Shown one piece after another: positions 15,442-21,974 of a DNA stretch of 32,204 nucleotides (the first letter of the stretch is position 1; every line of letters begins with the position of its first letter). Location of the stretch: contig DATFXR010000683.1 of assembly GCA_035315685.1 (NCBI GenBank), forward strand, positions 1 to 32,204. The letters are read 5' to 3'. The notes beneath the pieces are model-generated. The model was not told where the DNA came from. It was given only the letters and a program-made list of their open reading frames with translations, and searched no databases. A program made the position numbers and the translations under genes. The DNA comes from QHWK01 sp035315685. Lineage in GTDB: Bacteria > Acidobacteriota > Vicinamibacteria > Vicinamibacterales > CAVVIG01.

Positions 15442-18255
15442 CTACTTCTCTTTCGGTTTCGTGACGTAGGTCGCCGTCTCGATCAGCCACTTTCCGCGCT
15501 GGCTCGCGCGCGAGAAGGTGATGGTCGCGATGTACTCGCCGACTTCCGGCTTGTCGCCGAGCGACGTGCGTTCGAACACGAGCTTGCGGTCGACCTTGAC
15601 TTTCGCGGTGCCCGCGGCCGCGTCCAGCGCGTCGAACTTCGGCTCGGCGAAGGTGCACTGCACCGACTTGTACATCCGCTTGTTCAGCTGATTCCGGAGG
15701 CTGCTCGGATCGGCTTTCGGATACACCCGCAAGACGGCATCGGGATCGAGCGCCTCGTAGCCCGCGCAATACTCCTTCAGGGCGTCCTTCACGGCGTTCT
15801 TCGCGTAATCCTCGTCGCTGATCGGTGCTTTCACTTCGCCGGGCGGCGTTTGAGGCGCCTGACCTTGTTGAGGCGGGGGAACCGGTGGTAACGATGGCGT
15901 GGTGGACGGAGTGTCGGCTGGACGCCCCGTTCCTGTTCCCGGTCCCGGCCCGCGTCCGACCGGCGGACCGGTTGGCGTCTGCGGCGGATTCGGCGTCGAC
16001 GGCGTCTGCGTCGATCCGCGGGTGACCGGCGGTGACGGTCGTACCGGCGTGCCCGTTTTGAGCGAATCGGTCGGCGAGAACGTTGCGCCGCAGGTGCGCG
16101 GCCCCGACATCTGCGTGTGGCCGAGCGGCACGCAGTCGCCCGTGAATCCCATGAACGTGTAGCCGGGATCGGCCGTCGGGTGCAGTTCGACCGGCACGCC
16201 GTTCGGATGATTCGCCGAGCACACCGAACCCTTGGTGCCACAGAGAATGTCGAGGCCCTCGAGCGTGCCGCCAGTCGGAATCGGCAAAATCGTCAACGTT
16301 TGCGTGGGTCCAACCTTGTCCGGCGTGTCCGTGGGCACCGCCTCGAACGTGGCGCCACACGTCTTCGCGGCGTTCATCACCATCAGGCCGCCTGGCGCGC
16401 AGTCGCCGGTGTAGCCGCGAAACGCGAATCCGGCGTCGGCCTGCGCCGTCAGCTCGACGGTGTCGCCGCTCGGGCGGCGCACGGAGCAGTCGCCGCCGAG
16501 CGTGCCGCATCGGATCCCCGGTCCTGACAGCGTGCCGCCGCTGGGCTTCGTGACCGTCAACATCTGACCCGACGGCGCCAGCCACGATATCAGGAGCAGC
16601 GCAGCGCCGCCGATCAGGAGCACGAGGAGCGCGATGACGACGATCGGCGCCGCTTTGCCATAGCGAATCCAGATCGGCTGCTGTGCCTGTCGCGAGCCGC
16701 CGTCGCGCGTCGCGCTCTGCTGACCGCGCGCGCGATCCGCGTGACCACTGGAGCCGCTGAACCACGATTGCGCGCGCGTCCGCAACGACGCAGATGGCGC
16801 CTTCGGCGGTGGCACGACAATCGTCGGCGCCGACGCGGATGTCGGCCGGCGATTCGAGGTGGCGGGCGGTCCGGATGTCCGCGTTTGCTCCGACGCGCGT
16901 GTATCGCCGGACGCGACCGTGCTGCCAGACGCGAGCGTCCCTCCCGACGCAAACGTGCCCCCGGGCGCCATCGTCGATCCGGACAGCATCGTGGAGTCGG
17001 GTCCCGCCATCGAACCCGGCGTGAACGGTGCCCCCGAAACCGCCGTCGACGCCGGCCCCAGCGTGGACCCGCGCGCCTTCGTCGAGATCATCGTGGGCGC
17101 CGAGTCGGAGATCGTGCTCCTCACGGGCTGCGAGACGGGACGCGTCGGCGCAACCGGCGTCTCGGCGGGCCGCTTCTCCAGGCGGCTCAGCAGCGCGCGT
17201 GCCCCCACGTGCGACGAGTCCTCGGCAATCGCTTCGACCACAAATCGCCGCGCCGCGTCGCGCGATCCGCTCTGATAGCTGGCGAGCGCCCGCTGATACG
17301 CAGCTTCCGCGCGTGCTTCGCGCGTGTTGCCGCGCGACCCGGAGGGCGGGGGCGGCGTCGGCCGCGGCGCGGCCTCGGCGGCGTCCGGTTCCAGCCGCAG
17401 CCGGTAACGCTCCAGCGCGCGCTGGAACGTCGCCGCGTCCTGATACCGCTTGTTCGGATCGGTCTTCAGCGCCCGCAAGATGATTTCGTCGATCTCCGGA
17501 TCGAGTCCGGGGACGAGCGTCGCCAGCGGACGCGGTGTCCCGCGCAGCACGCGGCTCTCGATCTGCCCGGTGTTCGCACCGGAGAACGCTTCGTCGTAGG
17601 CAAGCAGCTCGTAGCAGACCGCGCCGACTGCGAAGATGTCGCTGCGATGATCGACGTCACCGCCCTCGATCTGCTCCGGCGACATGTAGCCGGGCGTGCC
17701 GATCTGCATGTTCAGCGCCGTCAGCGGCAGGCCGACGCGGGTGCGGTTGCCCTCGGCGACGCGGGCGATGCCGAAATCGAGAATCTTCAGGTGGTTCTGC
17801 TGGTCCACCATCAGGTTCGCGGGCTTGATGTCGCGATGGATGATGCCCGCTTCGTGCGCCTGGGCGAGGCCCGCGCACAGCTCCTCCGTCAGCTTGAGCT
17901 TCTGCGACACCGAGAGCGAGGCGCGCCGCTTGATCAGCTCGGCGAGCGTCTCTCCGCGCACGTACTCCATCACGATGAACGGCGAGTCCTCGTACTCGCC
18001 GGTGTCATAGATGCCGACGATGTTGGGGTGGTTCAGCGCGGCGAGCGCGCGCGCCTCGCGGGCGAATCGCTCGCGCAACTCCGTCGAGTCGAGAGTCGCG
18101 TTCAGCAGCTTGATGGCGACGAGTCGGTTCGTGTTCGGATCGGACGCCAGATACAAGTCACCCATGCCGCCGCGACCGATCCGGCTCTTGATCTCGTAAC
18201 GGCTGATGGTGGTCGGCTGCGCGGCCATGGGTGAAAGGTTGTCGAATCTTACCAT
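15442..18255 (-). CDS. Receptor-type Ser/Thr kinase with extracellular InlB-like repeats
   Basis: This protein is about 937 residues long. The cytosolic Hanks kinase domain has GRGGMG in its glycine loop, VAIK lysine, HRDIKPAN near 140-147, a DFG near 162 and a GTPGYMSPEQ segment. A TPR-like helical pair, then a linker of repeated GS-T-ASG units (TMLSG, TMAPG, TFASG, TLASG), leads to one transmembrane helix (about 534-560). Outside are two copies of a 70-residue beta unit with four conserved cysteines (about 565-635 and 640-712; GGTLxG, IxCGT, FTGDC, CGATF), like divergent InlB B-repeats. A Pro-rich spacer and a C-terminal NTF2/SnoaL-like domain (about 809-937) follow. ATG 18255 has a GGGGA before it; ATG 18228 is an alternative start. 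It probably senses an extracytoplasmic ligand and leads an operon with the carbamoyltransferase and GT39 genes. Confidence 0.9.
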   Translation of the reverse strand: MVRFDNLSPMAAQPTTISRYEIKSRIGRGGMGDLYLASDPNTNRLVAIKLLNATLDSTELRERFAREARALAALNHPNIVGIYDTGEYEDSPFIVMEYVRGETLAELIKRRASLSVSQKLKLTEELCAGLAQAHEAGIIHRDIKPANLMVDQQNHLKILDFGIARVAEGNRTRVGLPLTALNMQIGTPGYMSPEQIEGGDVDHRSDIFAVGAVCYELLAYDEAFSGANTGQIESRVLRGTPRPLATLVPGLDPEIDEIILRALKTDPNKRYQDAATFQRALERYRLRLEPDAAEAAPRPTPPPPSGSRGNTREARAEAAYQRALASYQSGSRDAARRFVVEAIAEDSSHVGARALLSRLEKRPAETPVAPTRPVSQPVRSTISDSAPTMISTKARGSTLGPASTAVSGAPFTPGSMAGPDSTMLSGSTMAPGGTFASGGTLASGSTVASGDTRASEQTRTSGPPATSNRRPTSASAPTIVVPPPKAPSASLRTRAQSWFSGSSGHADRARGQQSATRDGGSRQAQQPIWIRYGKAAPIVVIALLVLLIGGAALLLISWLAPSGQMLTVTKPSGGTLSGPGIRCGTLGGDCSVRRPSGDTVELTAQADAGFAFRGYTGDCAPGGLMVMNAAKTCGATFEAVPTDTPDKVGPTQTLTILPIPTGGTLEGLDILCGTKGSVCSANHPNGVPVELHPTADPGYTFMGFTGDCVPLGHTQMSGPRTCGATFSPTDSLKTGTPVRPSPPVTRGSTQTPSTPNPPQTPTGPPVGRGPGPGTGTGRPADTPSTTPSLPPVPPPQQGQAPQTPPGEVKAPISDEDYAKNAVKDALKEYCAGYEALDPDAVLRVYPKADPSSLRNQLNKRMYKSVQCTFAEPKFDALDAAAGTAKVKVDRKLVFERTSLGDKPEVGEYIATITFSRASQRGKWLIETATYVTKPKEK

Positions 18256-18282
18256 CGGGTCCCCGTTTGCCGAGGCGTCGGC

Positions 18283-18298
18283 GCGGCCACGTGGCCGC
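18283..18298. promoter_or_regulatory. 16-bp perfect palindrome upstream of receptor kinase
   Basis: GCGGCCACGTGGCCGC is a perfect 16-bp palindrome about 30 bases upstream of the receptor-kinase start, in the 274-base gap between divergent genes. It could be an operator, but in GC-rich DNA such palindromes also occur by chance. Confidence 0.35.
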
Positions 18299-18435
18299 CA
18301 CACGACGCCCCTCCTGTCGCCGGCCGTTTATGGCCGTCACGATCCTCAACGCGCCGGCGGGCCGACCCGCACGGACTGCCTGCCTTGCCGGCATGGCGCT
18401 CTCGCGGATCTCGTTTCGCTCCAACGGGTTGTTCG

Positions 18436-18464
18436 TTGACATCACCGGCACCCGTCGATAGGCT
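18436..18464 (+). promoter_or_regulatory. Candidate sigma-70 promoter
   Basis: A perfect -35 TTGACA (18436-18441), a 17-base spacer and a -10 TAGGCT (18459-18464) read toward the gene at 18530. The -10 matches three of six consensus bases including the key T-A and final T. A start near 18471 would leave a leader of about 60 bases. Confidence 0.5.
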
Positions 18465-18529
18465 GAGCCCGGCCTGCCACCGCGTCCGCGCCGCCCGGCT
18501 GATGCGAGGCAGAGACGGAGCCGCCAGAA

Positions 18530-19294
18530 ATGAGTGATCGCGACAACATTCAATCGCTCCTCGCACTCAGGAAACTGACGCGGGCGATTACGGACGTCGC
18601 GCGGGTGCAGATGACCGAATACCTGAAGACGCTGACGCCGCTGATGCGCCCGCAGGCCGTCCTCGGCGAGTACGTGCAGGGCGGTCAGAAGGAAACGACC
18701 CGCAGGGCGGACAAGGCGTTCAAGGATCTGCAGGCGCTCTACGAAACGGTGGCGCCGGCCAAGCCATTTCACCTGCAGCGCGAGTTGAATCCGCCGCTCG
18801 ACTTTCCGCGCGTCGGCCTCGAGATCACGCCGCTCGACTACGTCCACGTCGCGCAGCCGGGCAACCGGAAGATCAAGGTGCGTTGTCCGTTGACGTGGGT
18901 GTTGACCTACACCGACTTCCCGCCCACCAAACTCCAGGAGGTGCTGGCGAGCAGAGGCCGCGATGCCGGGGAGCTGCAGCGATTCGTGCGGAGCTATCTC
19001 GTGCTGCACCTGCTGACCACGCAGGATCAGCCGTTGATGCAGATCTTCAACGCGCTGCATTTTCCGATCACGACGTCGAAGTCGGCGGAGTTCGGTGAGC
19101 TCCCGGTCACGCGCATCGGCATCCCGGTGAAGACGATCCGTCCGTCGGACGCCGTGGTGATCGAAAGCGCGGAGCTGACCGGCATGGACGCGTTCGAGGA
19201 AGTCGTCAGCGTGGAGGACGTCAAGGCGATGAGCGATCCATTCAAGGAGCGGCTGCTCGAGGTCGCGCGTCAGCAGACGCCGGAGTTGGTCTGA
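18530..19294 (+). CDS. Conserved-looking hypothetical protein, unrecognised
   Basis: I do not recognise this 254-residue protein. It has no signal peptide or membrane helix. The N-terminal 85 residues are helical and charged, the middle (about 90-190) looks like a compact alpha/beta domain with LDFPRVGLEITPLDYVHV and CPLTWVLTYTDFPP, and the tail is acidic-helical (GMDAFEEVVSVEDV). The ATG at 18530 is preceded by a weak AG-rich stretch and, 66 bases further up, by a good promoter candidate. It is the only plus-strand gene in the right half and converges on the minus-strand orphan at 19511-19951, with a repeat between them. It could be a structural or adaptor component of the nearby secretion-linked block, but nothing in the sequence proves that. 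Confidence 0.75.
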   Translation: MSDRDNIQSLLALRKLTRAITDVARVQMTEYLKTLTPLMRPQAVLGEYVQGGQKETTRRADKAFKDLQALYETVAPAKPFHLQRELNPPLDFPRVGLEITPLDYVHVAQPGNRKIKVRCPLTWVLTYTDFPPTKLQEVLASRGRDAGELQRFVRSYLVLHLLTTQDQPLMQIFNALHFPITTSKSAEFGELPVTRIGIPVKTIRPSDAVVIESAELTGMDAFEEVVSVEDVKAMSDPFKERLLEVARQQTPELV

Positions 19295-19303
19295 GCGGCG
19301 GCG

Positions 19304-19346
19304 GGGTTCAGCGTTCAGGGTTTCAGGGTTCAGGGTTCAGGGTTCT
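19304..19346 (+). repeat. GGGTTCA short tandem repeat (six units)
   Basis: Units at 19304, 19311, 19318, 19326, 19333 and 19340 read GGGTTCA, GCGTTCA, GGGTTTCA, GGGTTCA, GGGTTCA, GGGTTCT. The run lies just after the stop of the plus-strand gene in a gap between convergent genes. Confidence 0.85.
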
Positions 19347-19374
19347 GGTTCTCGTTCCCCACCGCACTCTGGTG

Positions 19375-19408
19375 CCGGTAGTGTCCGGCTTCAGCCGGAC
19401 CGTGATCA
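19375..19408 (+). repeat. REP-like palindromic repeat, copy 5
   Basis: Full-consensus copy (CCGGTAGTGTCCGGCTTCAG start, TGATCA end at 19403-19408) in the 216-base gap between convergent genes. The rest of the gap, 19409-19510, shows no gene or clear signal. Confidence 0.85.
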
Positions 19409-19510
19409 TGTGACCTGCGGATAGACGTCAGGTCATCGACCGACGTGGCTCGTTGGTAGCACCAGCATCTCACTGTCGTCGATCGCCTCAGGCTCGGCGA
19501 ATCGATGCGA

Positions 19511-19951
19511 TCAGACGGGAGGCCATCCGGAGTATTGCATTCCGATCTGCTGCCACGTGAGGCCGGGGACGGCCAGTTGCCGTCCGCCGCCGGTGAACAG
19601 CACCGTCGCGTCGTCGATCGACACCGGCTGCCAGCGCGCGCGGCCTTCCCACCCGTCGGCTTGCGCGGCGAGGACGATTACATAGAGCGTGTCCATCCCG
19701 GGGTTCCACTGCTGCGCGATCGCCATCTGCGATCGCGCGAGCTCGGCGACCGGCTTCTGCAGGCGCCGTGCGCGCGTCAGGAGGTCGTCGAAGACGCTCT
19801 GACGGATCCACCACGGGCTCTCGAGAATCCGCGCGCGGACGATCGGCAGGCTGACGAACTTGTAGAGACGCTCGCCAGGCTGCAGCTGGACGTACATCGG
19901 CGTGTCGAAAAACGCGCCGCGCAGGCGCTCAGGACAGGTCGGTGTCGCCAT
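19511..19951 (-). CDS. Hypothetical protein near effector cassette
   Basis: This 146-residue soluble protein is not recognised. Visible landmarks are RGAFFDTPMYVQLQPGERLY near the N-terminus, a Trp pair in ESPWWIRQSVFDD, a helical middle, and a C-terminal beta-rich region ending GWPP. ATG 19951 was chosen because GGAGG lies just before it; an extension upstream would add an Arg-rich stretch with no ribosome-binding site. It lies 78 bases after the peptidoglycan-binding-like gene and is the last gene of the minus-strand block. It may be an extra subunit, toxin or partner of the metallopeptidase cassette; the sequence does not say which. Confidence 0.7.
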   Translation of the reverse strand: MATPTCPERLRGAFFDTPMYVQLQPGERLYKFVSLPIVRARILESPWWIRQSVFDDLLTRARRLQKPVAELARSQMAIAQQWNPGMDTLYVIVLAAQADGWEGRARWQPVSIDDATVLFTGGGRQLAVPGLTWQQIGMQYSGWPPV

Positions 19952-20029
19952 GATCCTCCGCGCGCAAGCCGGCCGCCGGTGACCTCGGGAATGACGGCGC
20001 CGGGGCAATTCTGTGACGTTCCGCGTGCG

Positions 20030-20485
20030 TCAGTGTCCCAATTCCGACAACTGAGGCACCGCCGCGAGCATCGCCTCCTTCACCGGCGACGGGCAGTTGG
20101 GAATCAGATCGAGCCGTGGCCACGCGTTCGGGTACATGATCGCGAAGCGCGCCTCGAGCCGCAGCAGGAAGAACGCCTTGTCACCGAGCTTGCCGCTGCC
20201 GCTCACCACGCTCACCTTGCCGTCGACGGTCGGGTGGCCCATCGAGCGCTGCTGCTGGATGATCGCGGCGACCAGCGGATCGCGGTCCGTTCCGTTGCAT
20301 TGCCCCGTGATTCGGACGTTGCGGTAGACGTCCTTGTTCGCCTGTTCGGTGAGGTGAAAGCTCGCGGCCAGCGTGTAGTACCACTGGATGAACGACACGT
20401 CCGCGGAATTGGTGTTCGCGCCGCCCTTCCCGACCGAGGCGGTCAGGTTCCACATGAATTTCGGTCCGTACACATATGGCTGCAC
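20030..20485 (-). CDS. Peptidoglycan-binding-like protein
   Basis: This 151-residue protein shows the layout of a PG_binding_1-type domain. SVGKGGANTNSADVSFIQWY (about 16-35) resembles the SVGxGGxNxxxDVxxVQ opening. ITGQCNG, an AAIIQQQRSMG helix and a VDGKVSVVSGSGKLG turn resemble the DGxCGxxTxxAIxxFQ...PDGxVxPGGxT pattern. Such domains bind cell-wall glycan and are common in T6SS effectors and partners. The GTG start at 20485 is supported by a well-placed AGGAGC. There is no signal peptide, so it would need a secretion route or act in the cytoplasm. It sits downstream of the zincin and its 75-residue partner. Domain call moderate, function inferred. Confidence 0.7.
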   Translation of the reverse strand: MQPYVYGPKFMWNLTASVGKGGANTNSADVSFIQWYYTLAASFHLTEQANKDVYRNVRITGQCNGTDRDPLVAAIIQQQRSMGHPTVDGKVSVVSGSGKLGDKAFFLLRLEARFAIMYPNAWPRLDLIPNCPSPVKEAMLAAVPQLSELGH

Positions 20486-20491
20486 GCGTCT

Positions 20492-20497
20492 GCTCCT
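20492..20497 (-). promoter_or_regulatory. Ribosome-binding site deciding a GTG start
   Basis: AGGAGC lies six bases before the GTG at 20485, favouring that codon over an in-frame codon at 20509 that would add an Arg-rich stretch. Confidence 0.6.
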
Positions 20498-20612
20498 CTG
20501 CGGCCACACACAGCGGCCCGCTGCTACTCGTTCAGCACCTTATCGAGCGTCTTCCGGTTGGTCTTTAGATTGTCAGGGCAATCCCGCTTCTGCCCCGACC
20601 AATCGGGACAGC

Positions 20613-20643
20613 GGTAGTGTCCGGCTTCAGCCGGCGGTGATCA
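20613..20643 (+). repeat. REP-like palindromic repeat, copy 6
   Basis: Copy with a slightly shortened end (GCCGGCGGTGATCA). Its terminal TGATCA (20638-20643) contains the TGA stop of the 75-residue protein gene on the minus strand. A separate inverted pair TCCCG...CGGGA sits just to its left in the 155-base gap. Confidence 0.8.
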
Positions 20644-20868
20644 ACGCGGCAAATATCCCGCGTGCACGACTGCGCGATCCGACCGTCGCACGACGACGCG
20701 CACGTTGACGCCGCGCATCAGGACGTTGGTCCGTACGATCCACACCGGCTCGCCGTCATGTGCCCCTTCGGTGACGTCCACCGGCTCCCGCCAGGTCCAT
20801 CCGCGCTCTTCGGCGACCCGGCGCGCCTGCTCGATCAGCTCGTCGCGCAGCGCCTGGTCGATCGCCAT
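20641..20868 (-). CDS. Small Imm35/PepSY-like protein, candidate inhibitor or immunity
   Basis: This 75-residue protein has one helix (DELIEQARRVAEERGW) followed by strands GEPVWIVRTN, NVRVVVRR and a last turn DRAVVHAGYLPR. That helix-plus-sheet layout, ending in a V-x-R-x-(D/T)-x-x-V turn and a short Pro tail, is like Imm35 and PepSY-type small domains, which act as immunity proteins or peptidase inhibitors. It starts on the same bases as the stop of the metallopeptidase gene (TGATG, one-base overlap), so the two are tightly coupled. An inhibitor or immunity role for the zincin is therefore the leading inference. Its stop lies in a palindromic repeat. Confidence 0.75.
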   Translation of the reverse strand: MAIDQALRDELIEQARRVAEERGWTWREPVDVTEGAHDGEPVWIVRTNVLMRGVNVRVVVRRSDRAVVHAGYLPR

Positions 20869-21824
20869 CAGTGCGCGATCTCGTAGGTCTTGTCGACGAC
20901 GCGACGGTCGGGAGCGGCTGGAAGGAAGCGCACCGTGAAGAGATGGTTGCCGGCTGTGATTGTACCGATCGCGACGCCTTCTGTGGCGAGCTCCGAGATG
21001 GTCACGTAGCCGTTGACGACCGGGAACCGCACGCCGGTCAGGAGACCGCTGAAGCCGAACACCCTGAGCTGCGCGTAGGTCTCGGCCATCGCTTCCTCGA
21101 GATATTGCAGCAGGGCGGAGCGCAAGTAGCCCGACATCGCGAGGCGGACGCGGAACGTACGCAGGATGCCGAATCGTGGCGTCAGGAAGCGGTGCACCAT
21201 TTCGTGGAAGCGGGCGAGCGCCTGTTCGTCGGCCGTTCCATGGGGCGAGAGCCGCACTTCACCGAACGGAGACGTGGTTCCTGCGCCAGGTGGAAGCGTC
21301 GGATCCATCGTGATGCCAGGCCGGCTCCAGATCTGTCCCGCGTGAGGGTCGGGGCCGACCTCGACCAGGCCGGGCTCGCGCGGCCGCATCGCCGCGATCA
21401 CACTCGGGCCGCGCGCCGTTTCCACCTGTTTGGCGGTGCGGCGCAGCAGCAGCGCCATGACGACGGTGATGCCGGCCAGCACGATGGCGTGACTCAACGC
21501 CTTCGCGGCGGCGTCGAGGTCTGCTTCCGAGTGGGCGTTCACCGTGCGTTCGGTGAACGTGTAGAGATCTTTCATGACGTCGCCGATCGACCAGCCGATG
21601 ACGAAGGCACCGGCCACGAGCAGGAGGACGTCGACGACTTCGCCGACGCCGAACAGGTGCGAGCCGACCCACAGCGTCAGCGTGCCGGCGAGGATGGCGA
21701 GGTTGGTCGGCGACAGCAGCGCATCGATCGCCGCGCCGACCTCCGGGCCGAGGTTCTTCTTCGCCCGGGTGAGCACCTCTCGGAGGCGCTCGGTCAGCGG
21801 CATCGTGGCGACGTTCCGAACCAT
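20868..21824 (-). CDS. Membrane-spanning HExxH metallopeptidase, candidate secreted effector
   Basis: This 318-residue protein has a hydrophobic N-terminal half: a helical pair at about 41-85 and another helix at about 108-128. The C-terminal half carries a zincin signature, HEMVH at 207-211 (two zinc His and catalytic Glu208). A second acidic motif follows, EEAMAETYAQ at 243-252, where Glu244 or Glu248 could be the third ligand as in gluzincins. The remaining residues are beta-rich (NGYVTISELATEG, HLFTVRF). The fold family is not one I can name. Membrane segments ahead of a toxic domain are a known design of T6SS effectors that need chaperones. The start at 21824 is tentative (21803 also possible). 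Upstream there is a 150-base gap to the methyltransferase gene with no clear content. Confidence 0.85.
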   Translation of the reverse strand: MVRNVATMPLTERLREVLTRAKKNLGPEVGAAIDALLSPTNLAILAGTLTLWVGSHLFGVGEVVDVLLLVAGAFVIGWSIGDVMKDLYTFTERTVNAHSEADLDAAAKALSHAIVLAGITVVMALLLRRTAKQVETARGPSVIAAMRPREPGLVEVGPDPHAGQIWSRPGITMDPTLPPGAGTTSPFGEVRLSPHGTADEQALARFHEMVHRFLTPRFGILRTFRVRLAMSGYLRSALLQYLEEAMAETYAQLRVFGFSGLLTGVRFPVVNGYVTISELATEGVAIGTITAGNHLFTVRFLPAAPDRRVVDKTYEIAH

Positions 21825-21974
21825 GAGCGGTTGCCCTGATTCTATACGGATCGGTCACGTTGGCCGTTACGCAGCGTCGCCGACGTTCAACACCAGAGCG
21901 GTCAGAGGCAATTCGAACCGGAAGAAGCCTCGTACTAAGAGAACGGCGAAGTGTGCAGTTCCGCGGTTGCCGGC

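Noticed and set aside
14327..18234. Very long open frames (about 500-800 codons) in other frames over the carbamoyltransferase and receptor-kinase genes
   Set aside because: They are Arg/Pro-rich, lack any domain motif and lie over genes with clear families; this is usual for GC-rich DNA.
19511..19951. ADP-ribosyltransferase-type toxin, suggested by ERLYKF
   Set aside because: Only one short motif is suggestive; no STS or ExE-type motif follows at the expected places.
21825..21974. Possible tRNA-like stretch (TTCGAA with nearby stems)
   Set aside because: No full cloverleaf, anticodon arm or acceptor pairing could be drawn by eye.
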